Below the pieces are notes generated by a model. The model ran no database searches. It worked only from the letters and a program-made list of their open reading frames with translations, and was not told the DNA's origin. Shown here in pieces: positions 51,299 to 59,546 of a DNA stretch of 64,000 bases; position 1 is the stretch's first letter, and each line of letters starts with the position of its first letter. Where the stretch lies: the NCBI GenBank assembly GCA_026647215.1, contig JAPKHC010000009.1, positions 62,001 through 126,000 of the forward strand. The letters run 5' to 3'. The stretch is from F1-120-MAGs118 sp013360535 (GTDB taxonomy: Bacteria; Planctomycetota; UBA1135; GCA-002686595). Position numbers and translations under genes: made by a program.

Positions 51299-53731
51299 AT
51301 GGAGCGACACGGCGAATGTGGACCGGACCCTGCGCAGGTCGAACAGGCGACGCCGAACGGAGCGTGGGAAGCCTGCCGCGCGCGACCGGTCGTGATGGCC
51401 GCGCTCGCCGTGCTCGCAGGTGCGGCGCTCGGCGGCTGGCTCGAAGGGGAGCTCGAGAATCCGGCGGGCCACGTGTCCGCGGACGTCGCGACGCTGGTGG
51501 GCATCGCGGTTCCGGCCTTTGCGTTGGGACTCTGGATCCGCGCCGCGGGACTGCGCCGCTCGCTCGCGACGCCGTTCCCCAGTGCGTCGGCGCTGCTCCT
51601 GCTCGCGACGATCGCGGCCGCACTCGCCGCCCGGCCGCGGACGCCCTCGGTGGCGTGGGACGAGCGCGGCCAGCCGCACCTCGAAGGCGCGTGGCGACCC
51701 CTGCGCACCACGGGTCGCGGCGTTCTCGGCCGCATCGAGCAGGCCGGCCGCGCGCCGGCCTGGGTCGAGTTGCCGCCGGGTGTCGCCGAGGCGGGCGAGT
51801 GGCTCGACGTCGCGCCGATCGACGCGCCGCGCCGCGAGGCCCGTGGGCCGGTGCCGCCGCCGCGCGCTCCCGGGGACCGCGAGGACTTCGTGCTGTGGAG
51901 CGCACGCGCCGACGAGGTGCAACGCAGGACCGCGGCGCCGCTGTGGGATGCGGGCACGGCCTGGATCGCGCAGGTGCGCGCTGGCGTCGAGCGCAGGTGC
52001 GAGCAGTTCGAGGCCGGGCGGCCGCGGGCGCTCGCGCGCGCCCTGCTCTACGGCGACACGGCCAGTCTCGATCCCGAGCTGGCGGCGACGTTCGCGCGCA
52101 CGGGCCAGCGGCATGTGCTCGCGGTGAGTGGCATGCACGTCAGCCTGCTCGCGGCGGTGCTGCTCGCGCCGCTCGTCGGGCGGACCGGGCGACGCGGTCG
52201 CGTGGCGCTGACGCTCGCGACGGCGGCGGCGCTCGCGCTGTTCGCGGGACTGACCGGCGGCAACGCGCCGGTGCGGCGCGCGGCGATCGCGCTCGCTCTC
52301 GGCCTCGCGGCGCCGTTGTGGAGCGGGCGGCACGGTCCCCCACGCCGCCCCGACACGCTCTCGCTGCTCGCGCTGTCGCTGCTCGCGGAAGCCGCGATCG
52401 ACGTGCGCGCGTTGTTCAGCGTGTCACTGCTGCTCTCCTATTCGGCCACGCTGGGTCTGGTCCTGCTGACGAGGCCGATCGCGCGTGGGCTCGGCGGACG
52501 ACGGCGCCGCCGCGCGCTCGGGCCGACCACGGCAGGGCACGCGCTGCGTGCGCTGGTCGCGCGCTGGACGCTGGCGACGTTCGCGGCGTCCTTCGCGGCC
52601 GTGATCGCGACGCTGCCCCTGAGCTGGAGCCTGTTCGGCGAGTGGAGCCCCGTGGGCGCGCTCGTGACGGCGCTCACCACTCCGCTGGTCGCGTGGCTGC
52701 TCGTCGTCGGCTGGCTCGCGGTGCTCTGCCCCGCGCTGGTCCCGAGCGCGCTGTTCGACCTCGCCGCGCACCTCTACGAGCGCTGGCTCGACCTGTCGGA
52801 CCTCGCGCCGGGGACGCCGTGTGTGCTCCCGCCGCGTCCGGGGTGGCTGCTCGTCGCGGCGACGCTCCTGTGCGTGGTCGGCTGCTTCCGCGCCGGGATG
52901 GGCGGAAGGATGGCGCGGCTGGGCTGGGCGTCGGTCGCACTCCTGCTCGCGCCGTGGAGCGCGCGGCCGGCGGGCTGGGTGCTCGACCTGCTCGACGTCG
53001 GCCACGGCACGTGCGTGGTGCTGCGGGGGCCCGTGGGGCCGGCCTGGGTGTACGACGCGGGCTCGCGGGATCGCGCGCGGGTCGGGCCGTCGGCGCTCGG
53101 ACCGCTGCTGGCCGAGGCGGAGGTGGGTGAGGTGGTGGTGGTGCTCTCCCACGTCGACAGCGACCATGCCGAGGCCCTGCCGTGGCTCTCGGACCGCTAC
53201 CGGGTCGTCGACTGGCTCGGAGCGCTACCCGCACACCCCACTGAGCGGAAGCCGCACACCTTGGGCCACGTCGATGCGGGCCAGGTCGGCAGCGTGCTCG
53301 ATTTCGAGCTCCCCGCCGCCGGCAGCTGGAGCCTCGTGCGTGGCGGCCGGGACGAGTCCAACGAAGGCTCACGGACGCTGGTGGCTCGGCTGGGATCCGA
53401 GGCCGGGTCGGCGCGGCTTGCGTTCCACGGGGATGCCGTGGAGGACGGGCTGTGGCGCCAGCTCGGGACAGAGGCCCTCCGCGGGCCCTTTCAGGTGCTT
53501 TTATGGCCCCACCACGGCGAGGCGAGCGCCTGGAGCGCCGAGCTGCTCGCCGCGGGCCAGCCCGAGGAGGTCTGGATCAGCGGCTCGGGCCGGCCCGAAG
53601 TCGTCCGGGAATTGGACCGGATGGGCGTTCCGTGGCGCTGGACGGGCCGCGACGGGCCTCTGCGGCGTGTGTTTCCTCTGTCAGACCCCACCCCGAACCC
53701 CACGGCCGGGCACGGAAGTCGTAGCCCCTGA
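51299..53731 (+). CDS. comEC: ComEC/Rec2 family DNA-uptake channel protein
   Basis: 810 residues from ATG 51299 (an in-frame GTG at 51293 and a TTG at 51254 are alternatives). N-terminal membrane helices and a beta domain precede the Competence domain (about 240-520; HVLAVSGMHVSLLAAVLLAP, LTGGNAPVRRAAIALAL, LPLSWSLFGEWSPVGAL). The C-terminal metallo-beta-lactamase-type domain has LDVGHGTCVVLRG, HVDSDHAEALPWL, NEGSRTLVARL, LAFHGD and LLWPHHG. It carries single-stranded DNA across the inner membrane during transformation. No comEA or pilus gene is nearby. Confidence 0.92.
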   Translation: MERHGECGPDPAQVEQATPNGAWEACRARPVVMAALAVLAGAALGGWLEGELENPAGHVSADVATLVGIAVPAFALGLWIRAAGLRRSLATPFPSASALLLLATIAAALAARPRTPSVAWDERGQPHLEGAWRPLRTTGRGVLGRIEQAGRAPAWVELPPGVAEAGEWLDVAPIDAPRREARGPVPPPRAPGDREDFVLWSARADEVQRRTAAPLWDAGTAWIAQVRAGVERRCEQFEAGRPRALARALLYGDTASLDPELAATFARTGQRHVLAVSGMHVSLLAAVLLAPLVGRTGRRGRVALTLATAAALALFAGLTGGNAPVRRAAIALALGLAAPLWSGRHGPPRRPDTLSLLALSLLAEAAIDVRALFSVSLLLSYSATLGLVLLTRPIARGLGGRRRRRALGPTTAGHALRALVARWTLATFAASFAAVIATLPLSWSLFGEWSPVGALVTALTTPLVAWLLVVGWLAVLCPALVPSALFDLAAHLYERWLDLSDLAPGTPCVLPPRPGWLLVAATLLCVVGCFRAGMGGRMARLGWASVALLLAPWSARPAGWVLDLLDVGHGTCVVLRGPVGPAWVYDAGSRDRARVGPSALGPLLAEAEVGEVVVVLSHVDSDHAEALPWLSDRYRVVDWLGALPAHPTERKPHTLGHVDAGQVGSVLDFELPAAGSWSLVRGGRDESNEGSRTLVARLGSEAGSARLAFHGDAVEDGLWRQLGTEALRGPFQVLLWPHHGEASAWSAELLAAGQPEEVWISGSGRPEVVRELDRMGVPWRWTGRDGPLRRVFPLSDPTPNPTAGHGSRSP

Positions 53732-53863
53732 GCCACCGCTCGCCTAAGGGCCTCGGAACAAGTTCGAGCCATCCCGCTTATGGAAAATCAAACCATGCTG
53801 GACCACACCTACGAAACCTGTGTACGTAGCTCGACTAGCCCTCGCTACCCCCGGGTCCACTTC

Positions 53864-55108
53864 ATGAGTTCGCTCGTCCTCGTCCTTCTCGCCCAGGCCT
53901 CGGCCACGTCGCCCCTCGCAGCGGCGCCGGCCCTCGCCACGTACCCGCTCCCGCCCGAAGACAGCACCGCCGACGACACGCGGGAGCTCAACCGGGTCGT
54001 CTACCTGCGCGGCGGCGGTTCGGTCCGCGCGCGCGCGCGCCGCGTCGACGGCGGCTGGCAAGTCCGCAGCGACGGCCAGTGGACACGCATCGAAAACGAC
54101 GTCATCGACCGTGTGCTGCTCGAGCGCGACGTGCTGGCGCAGGCGCGCGAACTGAGCCTCAAGCTCGACCGCAACGATCCCGCCTCGCGGGTCCCCTACG
54201 CCGACTGGCTGTTCCGCGCCGGCCTGTACGAGGAGGCGCTGATCCAGCTCGACGAGACCCTGGGCGCCCACCCCGACCAACCGCAGGCCCTGGCGCTGCT
54301 CGCGAACCTTCCGGTTCCGATGCGGGCTCCGGGCGCGGCGCTCGAGTCGGTCGAAGAGGCCATCCGTGTCGGCGCGACCAGCCCGCGGGCCCTGCAGGAA
54401 CTGGCCGTGGCTTCGCTGGCGCGGCGTGACGCATCCGCGAAGGTCACCGAGGCGCTCCACAAGGCGCTCGGCTCGCACTCCCCGCGCATCCGCGCCTTCG
54501 CGGCCCTCGGCCTGCGGCGCATCGACCCGCGCGTCGGTGTCAAGGAGCTGCTCGGTCGCGCCGTGCTCGATGGCTCCAGCGAAGTGCGCCGCGAGGCCGC
54601 GCTCACGCTCAAGGCAACCGAGGAGGAAGCCGTCACGCTGCCGATCCTGCGGGCCCTGGGCTCCGCGAACTCCGGCGTGCGCGAGAACGCGATCGACGCG
54701 CTGGGCGTGATGGGCTTCCGCGGCACGGTCGAGCCGCTGGTCGCGCGCGTGCGCGCCCTGGCGTCGCCGCAGGGCTCTGGCGGCGCGTGGAAGGCGCCGG
54801 CCTCGCACATCTTCGTCGGGCGCCAGTTCGCCTACGTGCAGGACTTCGACGTCGAGGTCGCACAGTTCGCGGCCATCGCGGATCCGCAGGTCAACACCGC
54901 CATCGAAGGCGCCGTGCTCGACGTGCGCGTGATCGGCGTGCACGAGATGACTTTCGCGGTCGAGAGCCGCAAGTTGCGCCTCGCCCTGCGCCAGCTCACC
55001 GGCGAGAACCCCGGCGACACGAACAAGGCCTGGCTCGCGTGGTGGGACCAGCACGGCGCCCGCTTCCGTGCGACGCCCGCGGCTGCGACGAAGCCCGGCG
55101 ACGCCTGA
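53864..55108 (+). CDS. Secreted HEAT-repeat protein containing a secretin-like strand segment
   Basis: 414 residues from ATG 53864, chosen because it begins the signal peptide (MSSLVLVLLAQASATSPLA); an upstream ATG at 53780 would bury it. A short beta-rich start is followed by TPR-like helices (about 130-200) and HEAT repeats (about 210-320; HSPRIRAFAALGLRRID, SGVRENAIDALGVMG). Then comes QFAYVQDFDVEVAQF-AAIADPQVN-IEGAVLDVRV (about 323-360), which matches the core of the two secretin-like proteins. The end (LRQLTGENPGDTNKAWLAWW) is usual for planctomycetal HEAT proteins. Possibly a secretin partner (inference). Confidence 0.82.
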   Translation: MSSLVLVLLAQASATSPLAAAPALATYPLPPEDSTADDTRELNRVVYLRGGGSVRARARRVDGGWQVRSDGQWTRIENDVIDRVLLERDVLAQARELSLKLDRNDPASRVPYADWLFRAGLYEEALIQLDETLGAHPDQPQALALLANLPVPMRAPGAALESVEEAIRVGATSPRALQELAVASLARRDASAKVTEALHKALGSHSPRIRAFAALGLRRIDPRVGVKELLGRAVLDGSSEVRREAALTLKATEEEAVTLPILRALGSANSGVRENAIDALGVMGFRGTVEPLVARVRALASPQGSGGAWKAPASHIFVGRQFAYVQDFDVEVAQFAAIADPQVNTAIEGAVLDVRVIGVHEMTFAVESRKLRLALRQLTGENPGDTNKAWLAWWDQHGARFRATPAAATKPGDA

Positions 55109-55179
55109 GCCTCGCAAGAAACGAGCGAGTATCCAGCGGAGCCCCGAGGGATGGCGCTCGCGCAGCTCGCTACCTGAGT

Positions 55180-55217
55180 GCACCGCCCCGGATCGGCGTG
55201 ACGATCCGGGGCGGTGC
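55180..55217. terminator. Perfect 15-bp bidirectional terminator
   Basis: GCACCGCCCCGGATC (55180-55194) pairs perfectly with GATCCGGGGCGGTGC (55203-55217) around an 8-base loop. It sits between two convergent genes, 71 bases after one stop and 21 bases from the other, so it can end transcription from both sides. Confidence 0.75.
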
Positions 55218-55238
55218 CTTGTGTCGACCGTCGGAGGC

Positions 55239-56801
55239 TCAGGCGCTCGGCGCCGCGGCCTTCGAGGCGACGAAGGACTCGGGCGCGATCACGCCCTTGA
55301 AGCCCTGCAAGGCGACGCGCTGCAGGTAGAACGAGAGCCCGCGCAGACCGCCGAGCTCCTCGCCGCCACCGGCGCGACCGGGGCCGCCGTGGATCATCTG
55401 CGGCAGCACCATGCCCGGCGCGAGCGACTGCTCGGCCATCTTGTCGCTGCCCAGCCACACGCGGCCCGACCAGGGACCGATCCCGAGCGCCGCGGCCTCG
55501 AGGAATGCAGAGTCGTTCGAGTAGACGCTGGTCACGAGGCTGCCGCCGCCGAGGCCGACGAGCTCCGCCGCCTCGAGCACGTCGCCGGAGTACGGCAGGA
55601 TCGTCGCGCACGGCCCGAACACCTCTTCGGCGTGGAAGGCCGCGTTGCGCGCGTCGGAGGCGACGAACACCGTCGGTGCGACGAAGTAGCCCTTCTCGCG
55701 GATCGCGCCAGCGCCGCCGGTGGCGAGCTTCGCGTGCTTGGCGAGGCGCTCGATGCCCGCGCGCACGTCGCGGAACTGGTCGGCGCTCGCCAGCGGTCCC
55801 ATGCGGATCACCGCGTCCGACGGGTCCCCAAGCTTGACCGCGTTCGCGGCGGCGACGATCTCTGCCGTCAGCTCGTCGACGCGCTCCTTCGGCACGAAGA
55901 CACGCCGCACGGCGGTGCACTTCTGGCCGGTCTTCTGCGTCATGTCGAGCGCGACATTGGCGACGAACAAGTTGAACGTGTCGCTGCCAGCCTCGACGTC
56001 GGGGGCGAGCACGGCAGAGTTGAGCGAGTCGGCCTCGAAGTTGACGCGCACGTTGTGGCGCACGAGGTTCGTGTGGCCGCGCAGCTTCGCGGCGGTGCCC
56101 GAAGAGCCGGTGAACGCGAGGCTGTCCTGGCTCGTCATGTGCTCGAGCAGGTCGCCGACGGAACCGGCGATGAACTGGAACGCGCCTTCGGGCAGGGCTC
56201 CGCTGGCGATGGTGATCTCGGCGATGCGCCAGGCGACGAGCGCCGTCGGCGTGCCGGGCTTCTCGATCACCGGCGCGCCAGCGAGCAGCGCGCAGGCGGC
56301 CTTTTCCATCATGTTCCAGGCCGGGAAGTTGAAGGCGTTGATGTGCACGGCGGCGCCCAGGCGCGGCACGAGGACGTGCTCGCCCCAGAAGCGCGCGGTG
56401 CGGCCGAGCTGCACGCCCGGTCCGTCGTACAGGAACGTGCGCGTGCCGAGTTCTGCGCCGAGGCGCCCGTAGAACGCGAGCGTGCCGATCGCGCCGTCGA
56501 TGTCGAACTTCGCGTCGGAGCGCGGCGTGCCGGCGTTCTGGATCGAAAGCTCGATCAGCTCGTCGCGGTGCGCATGGATCGCCTTGGAGAGCTTGTCGAG
56601 CAGCTCCCCCCGCTGCCCGAAGGTCAGCGCGCGCAGCGCCGGGCCGCCCTTCGCGCGCGCGTGCTCGAGCACGCCCTTGAAGTCGATGCCACCCGACGAG
56701 GCCGTCGCGAGCTGCGCTTCGGTCGTCGGGTTGTGGAGCGCGACGCTCGCGCCGGTACCGGTGTGCCAGCGGCCTTGGACGTAGCTCGTGAGGGTCTGCA
56801 T
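55239..56801 (-). CDS. Aldehyde dehydrogenase of the BoxD/PaaZ type
   Basis: 520 residues from ATG 56801. The NAD(P)-dependent ALDH fold shows VHINAFNFPAWNMMEKAACAL near residue 150, KPGTPTALVAWRIAE, TGSSGTAAKLRGH, catalytic Glu in NFEADSLNSAVL and catalytic Cys in TGQKCTAVRRVFVP, and the C-terminal MIHGGPGRAGGGEELGG. These match the aldehyde dehydrogenase half of PaaZ and BoxD, which oxidise CoA-linked semialdehydes from aromatic degradation. The hydratase half of PaaZ is absent and no box or paa genes lie nearby, so the true substrate is uncertain. Confidence 0.88.
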   Translation of the reverse strand: MQTLTSYVQGRWHTGTGASVALHNPTTEAQLATASSGGIDFKGVLEHARAKGGPALRALTFGQRGELLDKLSKAIHAHRDELIELSIQNAGTPRSDAKFDIDGAIGTLAFYGRLGAELGTRTFLYDGPGVQLGRTARFWGEHVLVPRLGAAVHINAFNFPAWNMMEKAACALLAGAPVIEKPGTPTALVAWRIAEITIASGALPEGAFQFIAGSVGDLLEHMTSQDSLAFTGSSGTAAKLRGHTNLVRHNVRVNFEADSLNSAVLAPDVEAGSDTFNLFVANVALDMTQKTGQKCTAVRRVFVPKERVDELTAEIVAAANAVKLGDPSDAVIRMGPLASADQFRDVRAGIERLAKHAKLATGGAGAIREKGYFVAPTVFVASDARNAAFHAEEVFGPCATILPYSGDVLEAAELVGLGGGSLVTSVYSNDSAFLEAAALGIGPWSGRVWLGSDKMAEQSLAPGMVLPQMIHGGPGRAGGGEELGGLRGLSFYLQRVALQGFKGVIAPESFVASKAAAPSA

Positions 56802-56821
56802 GGAGGTAGGTGGATCGTTCG

Positions 56822-57133
56822 TCAGGACGGGAGCGAAAGGTGGAAGGCGAAGGTGCCGGCGCCGAGCGCGAGGGCGACGAGGGCCGAGCCCATGCCGCTG
56901 CCGTCGCGACGGCGCAGCCAGAGGAACAGCAGGCCGAGCGCCATCGTGAGCAGCGCCCAGACGTAGGCGCCGTCGAGCAGGAACACAGCGATCGGAGCGC
57001 CGGCTTCGGTCGTGCGCAGCCAGACGCCGAGCAGGGTGCAGAGCGCGGCCGCGACGGCGGACTGGAGCTCGAAACGCTGCACCCAAGGTTCGTGCGCGGG
57101 CTGGGCGGGTCCGTTCGAAATCGGGGCAGCCAT
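56822..57133 (-). CDS. Small membrane protein of unknown function
   Basis: 103 residues. Three predicted membrane segments, at about 28-45, 50-72 and 82-101, with a positive loop (WLRRRDGSG) between the last two. It starts 102 bases from the SDR gene on the other strand and ends 21 bases before the aldehyde dehydrogenase, so the two probably share a transcript. No family recognised. Confidence 0.7.
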   Translation of the reverse strand: MAAPISNGPAQPAHEPWVQRFELQSAVAAALCTLLGVWLRTTEAGAPIAVFLLDGAYVWALLTMALGLLFLWLRRRDGSGMGSALVALALGAGTFAFHLSLPS

Positions 57134-57234
57134 CGGAATCGCACATGCTAGCGCGAGCGCGGTTTCCCGTCGCCCCCGGCGCGCCGCCGCGCGCGCCCCT
57201 TGATCGTGCGCCGCCGCGCGTCAGGCTCTTGCTC

Positions 57235-58077
57235 GTGAATCCCTCGACTCCTCCGCCCGCCGCGCGTTGGCTCGCGCCGGGCACGTTCTCCGGGCAGACC
57301 GCGCTCGTCACCGGTGGCGGCACCGGAATGGGCCTCGAGCTGAGCCGCGGGCTCGCCCACCTCGGCGCACGCGTGATCGTCGCGTCGCGCACGCCGGAGC
57401 ACCACGCGGGGTTGCTCGCGGAAGCGGCGGAGCGCGGCTGGCAGGTCGAGTCGCGCAAGCTCGACGTGCGCGAGGCAGCCGACGTCGAGGCGCTCGCGCT
57501 CGAGCTCGACCAGGCAGGCGGCGTCGACCTGCTCGTCAACAACGCCGCGGGCAACTTCGTGTGTCCGGCCGAGCGCCTGCAGGCGCGCGCGTGGCGGGCG
57601 GTGCTCGGCATCGTGCTCGACGGCACGTTCTACTGCTCGCGCTACTTCGGCCGCGGCATGATCGCGCGCAAGCGTGGGCAGATCCTCAACGTCGTCGCGA
57701 CCTACGCGTGGACGGGCATGGCGGGCGTCGTGCATTCGGCGAGCGCGAAGGCCGGTGTGCTCGCGATGACGCGCACGCTCGCGATCGAGTGGGCGCGCCA
57801 CGGAATCCGCGTCAACGCGATCGCGCCCGGGCCGTTCGAGAGCGAAGGCGCCGCGCGCAACCTGTGGCCCGAAGAAGGCATGAAGGAGCGCATCGAGCAG
57901 CAGGTTCCGCTCGGGCGCTTCGGGCGCGCCGACGAGATGGCCGCGCACTCGCTGTACCTGCTCTCGCCGGCCTGCGAGTACGTCAACGGCGAGTGTTTCG
58001 TCGTCGACGGCGGGCTGTCGCTCGGGCGTGGCATGTGGCAACCGGGTGAAGCGCGCGACGGGAGGACGAGGCCGTGA
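57235..58077 (+). CDS. Short-chain dehydrogenase, 2,4-dienoyl-CoA reductase-like
   Basis: 280 residues from GTG 57235; an ATG at 57145 would add 30 Arg/Pro-rich residues. NADPH-binding motif TGGGTGMG near 24, NNAAGN near 101. The usual YxxxK is not present; instead Tyr in VATYAWTG, then Ser at +11 and Lys at +15 (HSASAKAG). This spacing matches Tyr199/Ser210/Lys214 of human mitochondrial 2,4-dienoyl-CoA reductase. The end has VNAIAPGPF and VNGECFVVDGGLS. Likely reduces unsaturated acyl-CoA in beta-oxidation. Coupled to the broken murQ by GTGA. Confidence 0.85.
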   Translation: MNPSTPPPAARWLAPGTFSGQTALVTGGGTGMGLELSRGLAHLGARVIVASRTPEHHAGLLAEAAERGWQVESRKLDVREAADVEALALELDQAGGVDLLVNNAAGNFVCPAERLQARAWRAVLGIVLDGTFYCSRYFGRGMIARKRGQILNVVATYAWTGMAGVVHSASAKAGVLAMTRTLAIEWARHGIRVNAIAPGPFESEGAARNLWPEEGMKERIEQQVPLGRFGRADEMAAHSLYLLSPACEYVNGECFVVDGGLSLGRGMWQPGEARDGRTRP

Positions 58078-58909
58078 GCGAGCCGACGCGTGCGCACCTT
58101 GCGACGGAGCTCGTCAACGCCGCCACGGCGCAGTTCGACACGCTCGGCATCGCCGACGCGGTCGCGCTGATGCAGCGCGAGGACGAGCGCATCCACGCGG
58201 CGCTCGCGGCGGCGCGGGCAGATCTGGCGCGGGCGATCGAGCTCGTCGTCGAGCGTTTTCGCCGCGGCGGTTCCAGACCGATCCGTCGCTCGTGCAGGCG
58301 GTGCTCGCCGGCGGCAACGTGGCCGTCACCGGAGCCGTCGAAGGCGCCGAGGACGATCGCGAGGCCGCGGGAGCGGAGCTCGGGCGCCGCGGGTTGAACG
58401 AGCGCGACGTCGTGTTCGGCATCGCGGCCGGCGGAACGACGCCGTTCGTGCACGGCGCGATCGACTTCGCGCGTTCGCGCGGCGCCGCGACGGTGTTCCT
58501 CGCTTGCGTGCCACGTGAGCAGGTGCCCGATCGCGCCGACGTGTCCGTGCGCATCGTCACGGGCCCCGAGGTGATCGCGGGCAGCACGCGACTCAAGGCC
58601 GGCACGGTGACGAAGCTCGCGCTCAACACCGTCACGACGGTCGCGATGGCGCAGCTCGGCAAGGTGCACGGCAACCTGATGGTCGACGTCGACACGACGA
58701 AGAACGCCAAGCTCGTCGAGCGGGGCGCGCGCATCGTGTCGAGCCTGACTGGCGTGCCGCACGCGCGCGCGCTCGAGCTGCTGCGCGAGGCCAAGGGCCG
58801 CGTGAAGCTCGCGGTGCTGATGCACGGACGGCGCTGCACGCTCGACAAGGCGCAGGCGGCGCTCGACGCCGCCGGGGGATCGCTCCGCAAGGCTCTCGAA
58901 GGAAGCTGA
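58074..58909 (+). pseudogene. murQ: murQ (N-acetylmuramic acid 6-phosphate etherase) broken by an internal deletion
   Basis: The first 65 codons from GTG 58074 give the MurQ N-terminus (ATELVNAATAQFDTLGIADA to VVERFRRGG). The frame then turns into nonsense. The rest of MurQ continues in another frame from 58271: FQTDPSLVQAVLAGG, VEGAEDD, GPEVIAGSTRLKAGT, GNLMVDVDTTKNAKLVERGARI, to the stop at 58909. The missing part is the sugar-phosphate-binding loop and the block ending in ASECPPT, about 24 residues (near 73 bases). It includes the catalytic Glu corresponding to E. coli Glu83. No functional etherase can be made unless this is an assembly error. Confidence 0.85.
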
Positions 58910-58915
58910 ACGACG

Positions 58916-59530
58916 ATGGCGAACGCAAGGAACCCGAAGGTCGACGCTTACATCGCCAAGGCCGCGCCGTTCGCGCGGCCGATCCTGAGCGCGATCCGCG
59001 AGCGTGTGCTCGGAAGCGGCGTCGAGCTCGAGGAGACGCTCAAGTGGAACAGCCCGAGCTGGACGCACGGCGGCAAGCTCCTGTGCGGCATGGCGGCCTT
59101 CAAGGCCCACTGCGTGTTCGGCTTCTGGCACAAGGACATGCAGGCCGAGATCGAGGCCGCGGGCAAGAGCAAGGTCGGTGTCGGCGGCATCCATCGCGAG
59201 CGGCTGGTCGAGCTCGGCGAGGTGCCGAGCGCGTCGGCGATGAAAAAGCTGATGAAGAAGGCGGTCGAGCTCGCGCTGTCGGACAAGCCGGCGCTGAAGC
59301 GTTCGGGGCCCAAGCCCGAGGCCGCGGTGCCCGAGGACCTCGCGCGGGCGCTCGCTCGCAACAAGGCCGCCGCCGCTCAGTTCAAGGCCTTCACGCCGGG
59401 CAAGCGGCGCGAGTACATCGAGTGGATCACCGAGGCCAAGCGCGAGGCGACGCGGCTGGCGCGGCTCGAGCAGGCGCTCGAGTGGATCGCCGAGGGCAAG
59501 CCGCGCAACTGGAAGTACGAGAACTGCTGA
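58916..59530 (+). CDS. YdeI/DUF1801 family protein
   Basis: 204 residues, starting six bases after murQ. The N-terminal DUF1801 domain (about 8-115) shows ILSAIRERVLGSGVELEETLKWNSP-SWTHGGKLLCGMAAFKAH and the Ile-His-Arg-Glu segment. A C-terminal helical part with EDLARALARNKAAAAQFKAF and TPGKRREYIEWITEAKREATR is the YdeI/OmdA-like tail. Function unknown in spite of wide distribution. Same transcript as SDR-murQ by spacing. Confidence 0.88.
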   Translation: MANARNPKVDAYIAKAAPFARPILSAIRERVLGSGVELEETLKWNSPSWTHGGKLLCGMAAFKAHCVFGFWHKDMQAEIEAAGKSKVGVGGIHRERLVELGEVPSASAMKKLMKKAVELALSDKPALKRSGPKPEAAVPEDLARALARNKAAAAQFKAFTPGKRREYIEWITEAKREATRLARLEQALEWIAEGKPRNWKYENC

Positions 59531-59546
59531 GCGGCGGCTCGCTCCG

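Noticed and set aside
57145..57234. N-terminal extension of the SDR from ATG 57145
   Set aside because: The added 30 residues are Arg/Pro-rich and do not match the family. GTG 57235 gives the normal distance to the nucleotide-binding motif. It is not fully excluded.
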